In this document: positions 39,786 through 49,066 of the stretch, one piece after another
How the letters are laid out: the number at the start of each line of letters is the position of its first letter
Numbering within the stretch: position 1 is the first letter of the stretch
Assembly (NCBI RefSeq): GCF_004217555.1
Contig: NZ_SHKW01000001.1
Coordinates: forward strand, 2,294,001-2,358,000
Origin: Edaphobacter modestus
Lineage (GTDB): Bacteria; Acidobacteriota; Terriglobia; Terriglobales; Acidobacteriaceae
Direction of reading: 5' to 3'
DNA length: 64,000 nt
Notes under the pieces: model-generated
Database searches by the model: none
What the model was told of the DNA's origin: nothing
What the model saw: the letters and a program-made list of their open reading frames with translations, nothing else
Program-made: the position numbers and the translations under genes

Positions 39786-41486
39786 TTACCGCAGCACGAG
39801 GTAGGAACGAAAGCGCTGGTTAAGCGCGTAGTCCACAGGGAGGTAGGGATAGGGCGCGTGAGAACGTCGAAAGGCCTCCAGCTCGGACTCCTGGGGAGAG
39901 CCGTCAGGACGGAACACTGTTTCGATCAATCGCGACGGAGGAATCGCTGAGAGAAATTGGCGACGCAGAAAAAACCGTATTCCATGGATGTAGACGGGGC
40001 GGTACTGTTCGAGGAATTCGGGGTAGGTTGCCAACTTTGTAGCCTGAGTGAACACTTCATGCACCTCGATAATCTCAGGCTGTCTCTTTTGAAGCACGTA
40101 CGGCTGGATGGCTGCAAATCGCTCGTGCGCGAGTACGCGATCGCAAAGCAGCCCTAGGTCGATGACACGAACGTCGTTTGAGTAGAGCATGACCGCACCC
40201 ATATCGGGAGCAGCGTAGTTGAGGACACGCTGACCGGTCAGCTGTTGCAGCTCGGTCAGAATTGGTACTGCAACGCCGACTCTCTCCACCGTAATGCGTG
40301 GCATATAGACCGGTGCCTTCTCGGATCGCAGAGGCTGAATACGGGCTCCCATTCGCAGAGCTGCCATTAGACAGAGCAGAACGGTCACCCAAGCCAGGCC
40401 GCTAGGACGGAGATTGGGAAGAACCGGAAGGAGAAGCAAGGCGATCAGAAAAGGCCACGCACTGTAGAAGGAACGAAATTCAGGTCCCCAGTTAGGACCA
40501 ATTGCAGTGGTCAACACGAAGGAGAAGAGGAGAAACAGAAGTGTGAACCGCAGCTGCCACGACTCGCGCAGTGCCTGCTTCACACGCTGGATGGAGACGA
40601 GCGAATCGCCGAGGACAACCCACTTGTACAAGGCGTATCCCGCAAGCAGCAACAAAAGGGCCTTGCAGGAGTAGAGAATGAGGACTGGTTCCAGGAGGTG
40701 GCGTGCGATTCCCAGCCGAAGGCTCGGCGCCGAATATGGGAAGCTCTGCTTGGCGATCACGGTGTTTGGCAGAAGGTCGCCAAAGTAGAGCAGGCGCGCA
40801 ACGTTGGAAGCGATGAACAGAAGAGTCCAGCACAATACGGGAAGAACGGCACGCCGCCGACTTTGCTCGGCCAATACAAACGGGACGAGCAGCCACGCAG
40901 CTTCCCAGCGGGTTAGAAGAAGCGCCGACCCGGCAAAGATGTACCCGAAGCGTCCGAGGCGGCTGACGGAAGCAAAAAGAATCAGCAGCACAAGGACGAG
41001 CGTCAGGATGAGGGGGGTTTCCATGCCGTTGATGGTCTCGTAGAACATCAGCGTGCAGCCAACGGTTCCGGCAACGAGGTTTGCGAGCGGCTCTGTGGTC
41101 CAGGTTCCGAACCAATGCCGGATGAGCAGGATGTTGATGAGATTCAGAAGGAGGGTGGAGATCTTGGCAAACGCGAGCAATGCGGCAGGACTGGCGATGA
41201 CTTTGGCTGCCGCGGCCATAAGCAGCATCCACAGCGTGGTGGAATATCCTTCGACGATTCCGGAGCCGGGAGTTGGCTCAATGCGGCCCGTAGACGCGAA
41301 GGTCCGCGAAAAGCCGAGCGTAATGGCCGAATCGTCCCAGGTGAGTGCCCAGAAGCGCCACGCCACGAAGATCTGGGCCAGCAGAGCCAGTACGACGAGC
41401 ACTCTCGAAGCCCGGAGAGCAAGCGAACTGCCCAGGCTGTCCGACCGGTCGGCGACGGGATCGACAACGGTTTCGGCGAAGCGCAT
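39786..41486 (-). CDS. GT-C family membrane glycosyltransferase (AftB-like architecture)
   Basis: The 566-aa protein has 10-11 hydrophobic segments. The first external loop contains WDDSAITLGFSRTFAS, GSGIVEGYSTTLWMLLMA and ETINGMETPL, a pattern seen in GT-C enzymes of the AftB/arabinofuranosyltransferase group that use polyprenyl-phosphate sugars. Its C-terminal ~140 residues are soluble. Its 3' end is 5 nt from the Nei stop (convergent). The substrate is unknown; a lipid or cell-surface glycan is likely. Confidence 0.72.
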   Translation of the reverse strand: MRFAETVVDPVADRSDSLGSSLALRASRVLVVLALLAQIFVAWRFWALTWDDSAITLGFSRTFASTGRIEPTPGSGIVEGYSTTLWMLLMAAAAKVIASPAALLAFAKISTLLLNLINILLIRHWFGTWTTEPLANLVAGTVGCTLMFYETINGMETPLILTLVLVLLILFASVSRLGRFGYIFAGSALLLTRWEAAWLLVPFVLAEQSRRRAVLPVLCWTLLFIASNVARLLYFGDLLPNTVIAKQSFPYSAPSLRLGIARHLLEPVLILYSCKALLLLLAGYALYKWVVLGDSLVSIQRVKQALRESWQLRFTLLFLLFSFVLTTAIGPNWGPEFRSFYSAWPFLIALLLLPVLPNLRPSGLAWVTVLLCLMAALRMGARIQPLRSEKAPVYMPRITVERVGVAVPILTELQQLTGQRVLNYAAPDMGAVMLYSNDVRVIDLGLLCDRVLAHERFAAIQPYVLQKRQPEIIEVHEVFTQATKLATYPEFLEQYRPVYIHGIRFFLRRQFLSAIPPSRLIETVFRPDGSPQESELEAFRRSHAPYPYLPVDYALNQRFRSYLVLR

Positions 41487-41572
41487 GCTGGCCTCTCTTG
41501 TAGATTATCGAAGATGCGTGGATTTGGTGCTCAGAGCGAACTGATAAATCAGATAATCAAGTAAAGAAAACT

Positions 41573-42814
41573 ATGGCGACGACGAAGACAAAGGACTACT
41601 ACGGAATTCTTGGCGTAAAGAAGACGGCGACCGCGGATGAGATTCGCAAGGCGTTTCGCAAGGCCGCGCGCAAATATCACCCCGACGTCAACCCCGGTGA
41701 CAAAAAAGCCGAAGAGAAGTTCAAGGAGATCTCCGAAGCCAACGACGTTCTCAGCGACGAGAAGAAGCGGAAGATCTACGATCAGCTCGGTTTCTACTCC
41801 GACTCCATCGATCCGGCTGCGGCTGAAGCCGCGGCACGGGGTGGCTACGGTGGTCCCGGAGGATTTGGAGGGGGCGCACATGGCGGCCGCGGATCCGCGC
41901 AGGAGGTACCCTTCGACTTCTCAGGATTCGACTTTTCGGACTTCAACTCCGGTGGCGGGCATCAGGAACCGGCTGGCGGCGGATTCGGCGGTGGATTCCG
42001 CGATATCTTCAGCCAGATGTTCTCTGGAGGTCGCAATGCTGCCTCGCGTGGACCGCAGCCCGGCACCGATCTTGAATATCAGGTCAGCGTCGACTTCTGG
42101 ACTGCGGTCCGGGGCGGCGTCACCCGGCTCGAGATCCAGAGGCAGGAGGTCTGCCCCACCTGTAAGGGTAAATCCACCACCGGCGGAAGCATGGAATGCC
42201 CCGAGTGCCATGGCTCCGGCCAGGTGACGCAGATGGGCGGCCGCATGAAGTTCAATATTCAATGCCCCCGCTGCGGAGGGTCAGGTAAGGTACAGAACAC
42301 TTGCCCCACCTGCGATGGCGCAGGCGTGGTCGTTAAGAAGGAGCAGCTGGAGTTCCGGATCAAAGCGGGCACCCGCGATGGCCAGAGAATCCGCCTGGCT
42401 GGCAAGGGCAATGCTGGAACCAATGGGGGCCCGGCAGGCGATCTCTTCCTGATCATCAAGGCGGGGACTCACCCCGTCTTTACCCGAACTGGCGATGACA
42501 TCTACGTAACGGTACCCGTCACCATCTCTGAAGCCTCGCTGGGCGCAAAGATCGATGTGCCAACTATCGACACCCACGAAGGCGGAGGAAGAACGCAACT
42601 CAAGATTCCACCCGGTACCCAGAACGGCCAGAAACTTCGCCTGCGCGAAAAAGGCGTGCCGTCGGCTGTTCACGAAGGCAAGCGTGGAGACCAGATCGTG
42701 GAAGTCAGGATCGTCGTTCCGAAGATCCAGGACGAGCGTTCCAAGGAGATTCTGCGCGAGTTCGCCAAATTGAATCCCGAGGACCCGCGAGAAGAGCTTT
42801 TCACGAAAGCCTGA
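41573..42814 (+). CDS. dnaJ: Chaperone DnaJ (Hsp40)
   Basis: The 413-aa type-I DnaJ has a J-domain with HPD (YHPDVNPGD, residues about 33-36), a Gly/Phe-rich region ([12 protein letters not shown] and following), four zinc-binding CxxCxGxx repeats ([31 protein letters not shown]) and two C-terminal beta domains. It stimulates DnaK ATPase and delivers clients. The first Cys repeat ends in GK rather than GxG. No clear ribosome-binding site or HAIR element was seen upstream. It ends 3 nt from the stop of the convergent SDR gene. Confidence 0.98.
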   Translation: MATTKTKDYYGILGVKKTATADEIRKAFRKAARKYHPDVNPGDKKAEEKFKEISEANDVLSDEKKRKIYDQLGFYSDSIDPAAAEAAARGGYGGPGGFGGGAHGGRGSAQEVPFDFSGFDFSDFNSGGGHQEPAGGGFGGGFRDIFSQMFSGGRNAASRGPQPGTDLEYQVSVDFWTAVRGGVTRLEIQRQEVCPTCKGKSTTGGSMECPECHGSGQVTQMGGRMKFNIQCPRCGGSGKVQNTCPTCDGAGVVVKKEQLEFRIKAGTRDGQRIRLAGKGNAGTNGGPAGDLFLIIKAGTHPVFTRTGDDIYVTVPVTISEASLGAKIDVPTIDTHEGGGRTQLKIPPGTQNGQKLRLREKGVPSAVHEGKRGDQIVEVRIVVPKIQDERSKEILREFAKLNPEDPREELFTKA

Positions 42815-42817
42815 TCG

Positions 42818-43885
42818 CTACATCACCGGTTCATTTCCTGGAGACGCCCAGGGAGCAGTGGTCCCGATGTGCCGTGGCCTTCCAGCGTCTTCGTCTGCAT
42901 GGGCCGGCGTGCGACTCGCAATAGAACCAACCGGAGCCGGCAGCACGAATTCGTTCACCAGCGAGGCCAACCGCTGCGTGGTCTCCGGCGCCAGCGCTGC
43001 CATACGTGCGGCAAGCCACGCCTGGGGTGTAATGATGACCTCCGCGCGCCCCTGGGCAACCGCTTTGTAGATATGGTTTGCCGCTCGCTTCACAGAAGCT
43101 GCGACGATCGGTGTCGTGGCTCCGAGATTGAACCAGCGCGCTTCCTTGTTTCGATCACCTACGAACGAAGCACGGGCGTGGCCGCCTGTTCGCATAAGCC
43201 CCGGACACACCGTAGTCACGCGAACCCCCTTATGCCGCATCTCGGCGTGAAGCCCCTGGGAAAATCCAACCAGAGCAAACTTGCTCGCCGTGTAAGGAAG
43301 CATGTGCGGCACGGCGACTTTTCCGCCAATGGAGCAGATATTGACGATCGCCGGCGATTTCCCACCATTGCGATGAAGCATGTGCGGTAATGCGGCCTGT
43401 GTCATATGAAGCGCGGCAAAGAAATTTGTATTGATAGCCCTTTGATAGGCTTCGAGCGGCTGATCTTCAAATGGACCTACTTCCATGATTCCCGCATTGT
43501 TGATCAACACGTCGATACGTCCGAAGTGGGAGATGGCATGTTCGACGAGGCTTGCCGCCTGAATCGGATCCGTAAGGTCGGCGGGGATGAGCAGGATCTC
43601 CTCGGGAGCGCGAGCCGCCTTACGCTTCAGCAGGGTGGCGCGCGCCTCCGTGAGCTCATTCAAGTCGCGTGCAGCCAAGACTAACCTGTTGCCCGCTCTG
43701 GCGAATCGTTCGGCCAGTGCCAGGCCTAAACCGCGCGAGCCTCCTGTAATGAGTACGACTCGATTCTCGGAACGTCGCCGCGATTCGCTTCCCCGCCTCC
43801 GGGAATCCAGCGCAAAGGCTACCGTAGCGGCGGCCACTCCAGTAAGCATCTGAAGAACAAGAGGGGTTCGCTTCATGATGGGCAT
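42818..43885 (-). CDS. Short-chain dehydrogenase/reductase with N-terminal extension
   Basis: The 355-aa SDR has an N-terminal hydrophobic stretch (about 8-24, LVLQMLTGVAAATVAFAL) before VVLITGGSRGLGLALAERF (cofactor site), INNAG, NICSIGG (catalytic Ser) and PYTASKFALVG (YxxxK). The extension may anchor it to the membrane. The start is chosen at ATG 43885 (CGGATCGG upstream); the frame is open to 44050 into the hspR leader. It lies between dnaJ and hspR on the opposite strand, so dnaJ and hspR are not one operon. Confidence 0.88.
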   Translation of the reverse strand: MPIMKRTPLVLQMLTGVAAATVAFALDSRRRGSESRRRSENRVVLITGGSRGLGLALAERFARAGNRLVLAARDLNELTEARATLLKRKAARAPEEILLIPADLTDPIQAASLVEHAISHFGRIDVLINNAGIMEVGPFEDQPLEAYQRAINTNFFAALHMTQAALPHMLHRNGGKSPAIVNICSIGGKVAVPHMLPYTASKFALVGFSQGLHAEMRHKGVRVTTVCPGLMRTGGHARASFVGDRNKEARWFNLGATTPIVAASVKRAANHIYKAVAQGRAEVIITPQAWLAARMAALAPETTQRLASLVNEFVLPAPVGSIASRTPAHADEDAGRPRHIGTTAPWASPGNEPVM

Positions 43886-44027
43886 CCGATCCGGTGCGTT
43901 AGTCTGGTAAGCATAGCTGATGTTGTTTGACGCCAATCGGAGCTGGCAGGCTAGACTTCTTCTAAGAAAAATAAGAGATACAGGAATCCCTCGACGGACA
44001 AGGTAAAACGGAAGCAGGGACAAAGCC

Positions 44028-44447
44028 ATGGCGACGAAACGTAAGAGCAAAGGGGCCTATATGATCTCGGCAGTCGCCGAGATGTACCAGATTCATCCCC
44101 AGACACTGCGACTCTATGAACGGGAAGGACTTTTACGCCCCTCTCGCAGTGAGGGAAATACTCGCCTCTACACCGATGAAGACCTGGAGCGGCTGGAGTT
44201 TATCCTCAATCTCGCCCGGGACCTGGGAGTGAATATCGCCGGCATCGCCGTCATCCTCCAGATGCGAGAGCGCATGGAGGAGATGAATCGTCAGATGCAG
44301 GGATTTGTCGACTATGTCAGAAGCGAGATGCTGGCAAGGATGCAGCAGCAGCAGCAGGGACCCTCGGCAGGGCTGATTCCGATTCGGCGTCCGGTGGTAG
44401 TGCCTTCATCCGGCATCGGGAAAAAGAGAAGAACAACCGCAGAATAG
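44028..44447 (+). CDS. hspR: Heat-shock repressor HspR (MerR family)
   Basis: The 139-aa protein has a winged MerR domain with the HspR pattern GAYMISAVAEMYQIHPQTLRLYEREGLLRP (in parts) and VNIAGIAVILQMRERMEEM. Its C-terminus is Gln- and Arg-rich. HspR represses dnaK operons by binding HAIR, with DnaK as corepressor in actinobacteria (established there). A HAIR-like site precedes dnaK 7.6 kb away, consistent with the same circuit. It is transcribed in the same direction as dnaK and dnaJ. Confidence 0.88.
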   Translation: MATKRKSKGAYMISAVAEMYQIHPQTLRLYEREGLLRPSRSEGNTRLYTDEDLERLEFILNLARDLGVNIAGIAVILQMRERMEEMNRQMQGFVDYVRSEMLARMQQQQQGPSAGLIPIRRPVVVPSSGIGKKRRTTAE

Positions 44448-44561
44448 TCCACAGGCCACAAAATATTCGGAAATTCACCATAGGCTCCCTTCAGGTCTGA
44501 CGCGGGCAGGAGTAGCATGGACCGCATCTGTTATTTCGCCTCTTGAAAAAGGAGACTTCCG

Positions 44562-44921
44562 ATGGCACAGCCCTTCGTTCACATGGAGCTCAACACCCCA
44601 GACCTGGCCAAAGCCAAGGATTTCTACAGTCAGCTCTGCGGCTGGAGCTTTGACGATATCGATATGGGATCTGCTGGAACCTACTCCCTCTTCAAACCTG
44701 TCAGCGGCCCGGGCGGCGGAATGTACAGCATGGAAGGCCCCGCCACGGCGTGGCTTCCCTACATCGGCGTCGAAGACCTCAAGGTCGCAACGGACAAAGC
44801 GATCGCGCTCGGAGCAAAGGTTCTCATGCGAGACCAGGAAGTTCCAGGCCACGGCTGGTTTTCCATGCTGGTGGACCCGACAGGTGCCTCGATCGCTCTG
44901 TGGCAGGCCAAACAAGCCTGA
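44562..44921 (+). CDS. VOC (glyoxalase-like) family protein
   Basis: The 119-aa protein is a compact VOC domain: VHMELNTPDLAKAKDFYSQL at the N-terminus and MLVDPTGASIALWQ at the end, matching the single-domain glyoxalase-like family of Streptomyces and soil bacteria. AAAAAGGAG precedes the ATG. The substrate is unknown. Confidence 0.9.
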   Translation: MAQPFVHMELNTPDLAKAKDFYSQLCGWSFDDIDMGSAGTYSLFKPVSGPGGGMYSMEGPATAWLPYIGVEDLKVATDKAIALGAKVLMRDQEVPGHGWFSMLVDPTGASIALWQAKQA

Positions 44922-44949
44922 AATCATACGCGCGAGCGTCAGTAGCTGA

Positions 44950-44983
44950 ATGATCTGCGTCGTCCGATGAGGACGCAGATCAT
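44950..44983. terminator. Hairpin between the VOC gene and the pseudopilin gene
   Basis: ATGATCTGCGTC, 10-nt loop, GACGCAGATCAT: perfect 12-bp stem between convergent genes, including the last codon of the pseudopilin gene. No T tract on either side, so termination strength is uncertain. Confidence 0.5.
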
Positions 44984-45978
44984 TGCGGACTCGTTGAGGA
45001 AGGGCTTCCTGAGGTGCCCGAACCATAGCCCGTGGGAGAACCGAGGGCTGGAGAATTCGAGCCGGGGGACGTCGGGCTTGAGGGCGAGCCAAATCCCGGC
45101 GATGATCCGAATCCTGAAGAAGAGCCGGAGCCCCCGCTCGCGGCCCCTCCCAACATAGCCCCAGCGGCTTTCAATTGCTCGATTCTGGGGTCGTAGATAA
45201 ATTCCCAGGTCTGGTAAGTCGACTGCTCATTCAAAATCGTAATGGACGATCCCGAACGTGAGCTTCCGATGCCGACGATCGGAGCTCCGCCGCCGGAAAA
45301 GCTGGTCGCCGACTGGCTTCCCGTTCCGTTCGAGGATCCGCTGGAAACGGTGCCTCCAGGGGTTGAACTCGGCGATCCCGACATCGGACTCGAACTTGAG
45401 CTACTGGAACCGAGGCTGAAGGCTGACGAAGAACCGCTGGAGCCGGAAGATCCAGAGGGGCTCGAGGAGGAGCCAAAGCCGCCAGTCATGCCCGACGTCG
45501 GCGCTCCGCCCATCGTCGAGCCGCCCACCGTCGATCCACCCTGCCCCGAAGACACCATCGAAGACGCTGCTCCAAGCCCCCCTGCCCCCCCCGAAACCCC
45601 CGCCAGCGGCTGACCAAAGAAACCCTTCACCGTGGTCTTCGCCTCACCGATGTGGATCAGTCTCCAGTCAGGCTTACCAGTCATTGGATCCGGGTACTTT
45701 TGGCGGAGGAAGCGGATATTGGTGGATTTTTCGAGCTGATCCACTGTTCCCGGATAGCGCCCGAATTTACGGTAGTAGAGCTGAACCGCCCTCACATATT
45801 CGTTCCCACGGTGAATCGCCTCCACTTCCCGATCTCGCTGCAAGTTGCGCGCGACCTTCGGAGCCGCGATACTCAGCGTTAGCATCACAAGAAAAACCAG
45901 CACGATGACGCCGATGAGCATGAAGCCCTCTTCGCCCTGTCGTATCGCGCCATTCTCCCTGGATTGCATCGCCTTCAC
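44980..45978 (-). CDS. Type II/IV-like pseudopilin with long Ser/Gly-rich tail
   Basis: The 332-aa protein has a prepilin-type N-terminus: GEEG followed by FMLIGVIVLVFLVMLTLSIA, then an alpha-helix and a pilin-like region up to about residue 125 (YYRKFGRYPGTVDQL). The usual Glu at position 5 after the cleavage site is Gly here, as in minor pseudopilins. From about residue 135 to 330 it is almost all Gly, Ser, Thr and Pro, interrupted by a short segment (SITILNEQSTYQTWEFIYDP). It is the last gene of the PilMNO cluster, and starts immediately after the preceding gene's stop. Confidence 0.8.
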   Translation of the reverse strand: MKAMQSRENGAIRQGEEGFMLIGVIVLVFLVMLTLSIAAPKVARNLQRDREVEAIHRGNEYVRAVQLYYRKFGRYPGTVDQLEKSTNIRFLRQKYPDPMTGKPDWRLIHIGEAKTTVKGFFGQPLAGVSGGAGGLGAASSMVSSGQGGSTVGGSTMGGAPTSGMTGGFGSSSSPSGSSGSSGSSSAFSLGSSSSSSSPMSGSPSSTPGGTVSSGSSNGTGSQSATSFSGGGAPIVGIGSSRSGSSITILNEQSTYQTWEFIYDPRIEQLKAAGAMLGGAASGGSGSSSGFGSSPGFGSPSSPTSPGSNSPALGSPTGYGSGTSGSPSSTSPQ

Positions 45979-46572
45979 CTAATGAACAATCAGCGGGAGC
46001 GACTGCCGGTTGTTGTTTGTCATATCTTCTACCAGCACGGAATTCGCCGAGACGGTAAGAATGCGATAGCGGCGCTGTACAACTTCGCCGTCCTGCGCCA
46101 GGAAGACATCCTCTCCATGCAGCAGAAAGGCCAGCCGTTTCCCTTTCGATGTAGTTTCAGTACCAAAAAACTTCAGATCGATCGGGGGCGGCGGGGGCGG
46201 CCCAGGGGGAGGAGTGTACACCGGAGCAGACACCTTTGGCCGTGCCGATGCGACCGGCTTCGGGATATCGATGGGCGCCGACGATGCGGAAAAGATATTT
46301 CGTCCTGTGCCGGAGTAGACCAACTGTTCGGCTACCAGCATTGGTCCCATCTTCAATGTAGGATCCAGCTGCGTCGAGGCTGTTCCGACCTCCCTGGCCA
46401 CCCCCGCCGAACTTCGCGAAGCTGCCGGACGGCTCGTCTGGACTGCGACCGGCTGCTGAGCCCGAGGCGCAGGACTGTCGTCAGAAAGCTGGTAGTACAG
46501 GATTCCGGCTGCAAGCGCAACGAATCCACCGATGGCGATCGCTTTCTTCTGGACGTCGGGAGTCCGTTTCAT
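45979..46572 (-). CDS. PilP/GspC-like protein of the pilus/secretion cluster
   Basis: The 197-aa protein has one N-terminal membrane helix (about 10-28), a Pro-rich linker ending in a run of prolines (about 128-140) and a small beta domain (LKFFGTETTSKGKRLAFLL ... RRYRILTVSANSVLVEDM), the pattern of PilP and GspC, which connect the inner-membrane complex to the secretin. It overlaps the PilO-like gene by 4 nt (ATGA). Confidence 0.7.
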   Translation of the reverse strand: MKRTPDVQKKAIAIGGFVALAAGILYYQLSDDSPAPRAQQPVAVQTSRPAASRSSAGVAREVGTASTQLDPTLKMGPMLVAEQLVYSGTGRNIFSASSAPIDIPKPVASARPKVSAPVYTPPPGPPPPPPIDLKFFGTETTSKGKRLAFLLHGEDVFLAQDGEVVQRRYRILTVSANSVLVEDMTNNNRQSLPLIVH

Positions 46573-47243
46573 CGCGCCTTGCCTCCGCCTGCCGCGTCCG
46601 AGGGTGAGGTATTTTGCGATCCTGTTGCGGGGATGAGGCCTTTCGTCGACCGTAGGTAGGTGGTCAGACTCAGACGCAGGCCGACCGTGCCGCTCTGCTG
46701 GCCGGTCAGCGTCACACCCCGGATGAGGAAGAACATCTTGTCGCGTTCGAGCGAGTTGATGAAGAGAACGAGAGGACGGTAATCTCCGCTGAGGCTCGCA
46801 TCCATGCGAACCTCGGTAAGGGCGCCGGTAGCGCCCTCGAGCACTGGCGAATCGGCATACTGCACTCGCGTCAACTTCACGCCCTGCTTCTTCGTCAGTT
46901 CGCCAAGCTCGGCGACAACGTCGGAGTATGCAATGGGAAGGCGCTTCGCATAGAACTGATCCGAATCGGCAGTTGCCTCCGACAACTTGCCATCGAGCCC
47001 CTCGAGAGGCTTTGTAGCAATCTCAGCCGTCTTCATCGCAATGGTCTGCTGCTCCAACGCGGTGGCGTTCTGACTGTTCGCCGCCCTCCACGCCAGCGCC
47101 ATCTGAGCCAGAAGATAAAGATTGACCACCGTGAGCAGCGCAACAGCTGCGTAGTAGAGGTTCAGCCGCGTCATCAGGACGCGCGCTCTGTCCGAAAGAG
47201 TCTGCAGGTTCCCGGCAAATCTGGCCTGGCTTGTTGTGGTCAT
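46569..47243 (-). CDS. pilO: PilO-like inner-membrane assembly protein
   Basis: The 224-aa protein has a short N-terminal cytoplasmic part, one membrane helix (about 30-50), a coiled coil and a ferredoxin-like periplasmic domain (ALTEVRMDASLSGDYRPLVLFI ... FLIRGVTL), as in PilO/GspM. It should pair with the PilN-like protein. It overlaps neighbours on both sides by 4 nt, which supports a single translational unit. Sequence similarity in this family is low, so the assignment rests on architecture and order. Confidence 0.78.
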   Translation of the reverse strand: MTTTSQARFAGNLQTLSDRARVLMTRLNLYYAAVALLTVVNLYLLAQMALAWRAANSQNATALEQQTIAMKTAEIATKPLEGLDGKLSEATADSDQFYAKRLPIAYSDVVAELGELTKKQGVKLTRVQYADSPVLEGATGALTEVRMDASLSGDYRPLVLFINSLERDKMFFLIRGVTLTGQQSGTVGLRLSLTTYLRSTKGLIPATGSQNTSPSDAAGGGKAR

Positions 47244-47977
47244 CGCGACGCTCCCATCCGGGGACGCCGCGGAGAAGCTTTGGTTCCGCGTCCTGACGGT
47301 GCGGTCTTCGCAGGAGCCGAGCCCGTTGATTGAGACTCATCTTTACTGCCAGATGACGCTGCTTTTGTAGTTTTCACTGGAGTTTCGGGGAGCGGGTTGT
47401 ATCCGCTATAGATCTCGAACTCAACCGCTCCAGGAGAGAGCGCGGGAGAGCCCATACCATGTCCCTCCTGTGCCTGCGCTGCCTCTCCGGCCAGGCGGGG
47501 CGCAACAAAGCGTTGCGACTTTTCGAGATTTCTAACCAACTCGACCGCACGTTCGCGTTCGCCGCTCACTCGCAGCCGGATGTTTACCTCGCCGGCTTTA
47601 TTCGTCGCAGGCTCAATACTGGTCACCTGGACGCCGGCAGGAAGGACACGCTCCAAATCCATCATCACCGCGGTCCAGCTAAAGCCTTTCTTCGCGAACG
47701 AGGCGTTCAGAAACTGGCTTCGCTCAAGGACCGCCATATTCTGCGGTTGCCGCATCCGTGTCTCATTTCGTTGCCGCTGCTGCTGATACTGGAGCGTTTT
47801 TTCCTTGAGAGCGTTCATCTGCGCCTGAGCAACTCGCGCTTTTGCGTCGAGGGAGTGCAGCGCAACGCCAAAGACGATTGCGAGAAGCGCCAGAGCAATT
47901 ACCGCAAGGCGCAGCCTGGCGTAGAGAGGACGCAGCTCGACGAAAGGGCGTGTCGCAAGATTGATCGAGATGCGCAT
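47240..47977 (-). CDS. pilN: PilN-like fimbrial assembly protein
   Basis: The 245-aa protein starts MRISINLATRPF, close to the conserved INLLP-type N-terminus by which PilN docks on PilM. One membrane helix (about 25-43), a coiled coil and a periplasmic domain (SIEPATNKAGEVNIRLRVSG) follow, then a Ser/Lys-rich tail of about 60 residues that is unusual. Its start overlaps the PilM stop by 1 nt and its stop overlaps the PilO start by 4 nt. Confidence 0.82.
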   Translation of the reverse strand: MRISINLATRPFVELRPLYARLRLAVIALALLAIVFGVALHSLDAKARVAQAQMNALKEKTLQYQQQRQRNETRMRQPQNMAVLERSQFLNASFAKKGFSWTAVMMDLERVLPAGVQVTSIEPATNKAGEVNIRLRVSGERERAVELVRNLEKSQRFVAPRLAGEAAQAQEGHGMGSPALSPGAVEFEIYSGYNPLPETPVKTTKAASSGSKDESQSTGSAPAKTAPSGRGTKASPRRPRMGASR

Positions 47978-49020
47978 CAGTTTCTCAACGCTCCCCGGAC
48001 GCCGGCCAACCAGCCTCGTGACAGATGAGTGGTCGCTGTGCCCGCCGCCAGAGCTTCCGCTCCCACGATCTCTTTCACATTGGCTCCCTCGAATCCATTC
48101 TCTTCGAGGACTAAGCGCAGAGTCTCCGCTCCCATGGTTCCTGCGGACAGCATTTCGGCGGGTGCAACGGCTAACGTGTCCTCAAAGTAAGCTGCAGCGA
48201 CGCTCACGGCCTGAGCGATCTCGCGTCCTGTCATGGCCGCCTCCGCCGATGCGAGTACCTGCGCTTCAATCGCCGCCTCTGCATCGATGCGATCATAACC
48301 TTCTTCGCCGACCCTGACGTGCAAGATGGCATCGGGATCCTCAGTGCCAGGAACATCATTCGCGAGCTCGAGCGAGCGATGCAGCAGAAGCACTCCCGCG
48401 CGCACGATCGCCGTCGTAATCCCGCCGTGTCCCGCATTGACCACCAGGACTGCAGCCTGCTGTTCGTCCAAGCCAGCCAGTGCGGCCAGCGTGCTTGGAA
48501 GTACCGCACCAGGGGTATAGCCGGCAGCGATCACGGCCTGCTCATACTCCGCCACAACCTCATGAGGCATGGCGACAGCGAGAACTCGCACCATGTTCTT
48601 ATCGGTCGACATCACCTGGTAACTCAGCGCCGCATGATCGCTGTCAAACGGCAAAAGCTTCTTCAAGCGGAACCGGACCACGGCCAGGGCCTCGACCGGC
48701 TTTGCAGGCAGGGCGTCGAACTCCAGAAGAAGGACTCGTGCGGCAGCGTCTGGCACGATGACCGTAACAGCCAGCCCCCTGTCGCCCGATCGACCAGAGA
48801 CTGCGTCAAGTGTCTCGCGCAACGCGGAGACAACCCGATTGAGATCGGAAAAGTTACCAGCCTTCAGGCTGATCTGCAGCGCCCTGCCATCCAGTGGGCT
48901 TCCAGCAACCGCAGTCAACAAGGCTGCGGCATCTTCCGCGCGCGCCGCAACAACGCCATCCGGCCTCAGCTCAACTGCAAGCCGGGGACGTGAGCCCAAA
49001 GTTTTCGGGAAAATCTCCAT
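47977..49020 (-). CDS. pilM: PilM-like actin-fold protein (degenerate ATP motif)
   Basis: The 347-aa protein matches PilM/GspL cytoplasmic ATPase-fold proteins in size and position. The middle has LPAKPVEALAVVRFRLKKLLPF, as in PilM, and AAVLVVNAGHGGITTAIVRAGVLL. However, the N-terminal phosphate-binding DIGSxxIK motif is replaced by RLAVELRPDGVVAARAE, so nucleotide binding may be lost. It starts 46 nt after the ATPase gene. Confidence 0.8.
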   Translation of the reverse strand: MEIFPKTLGSRPRLAVELRPDGVVAARAEDAAALLTAVAGSPLDGRALQISLKAGNFSDLNRVVSALRETLDAVSGRSGDRGLAVTVIVPDAAARVLLLEFDALPAKPVEALAVVRFRLKKLLPFDSDHAALSYQVMSTDKNMVRVLAVAMPHEVVAEYEQAVIAAGYTPGAVLPSTLAALAGLDEQQAAVLVVNAGHGGITTAIVRAGVLLLHRSLELANDVPGTEDPDAILHVRVGEEGYDRIDAEAAIEAQVLASAEAAMTGREIAQAVSVAAAYFEDTLAVAPAEMLSAGTMGAETLRLVLEENGFEGANVKEIVGAEALAAGTATTHLSRGWLAGVRGALRN

Positions 49021-49066
49021 TCCGTCTCAGCTTATCCTGTTCTTATCGTGACCCTTTGCCCTGAGA

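Noticed and set aside
39026-39950. Possible frames between Nei and the GT-C gene
   Set aside because: The two genes are only 5 nt apart; remaining frames overlap them and lack support.
45242-45613. Pro/Glu-rich 123-codon plus-strand frame
   Set aside because: Exact antisense of the pseudopilin's Ser/Gly tail; low complexity on both strands explains it.
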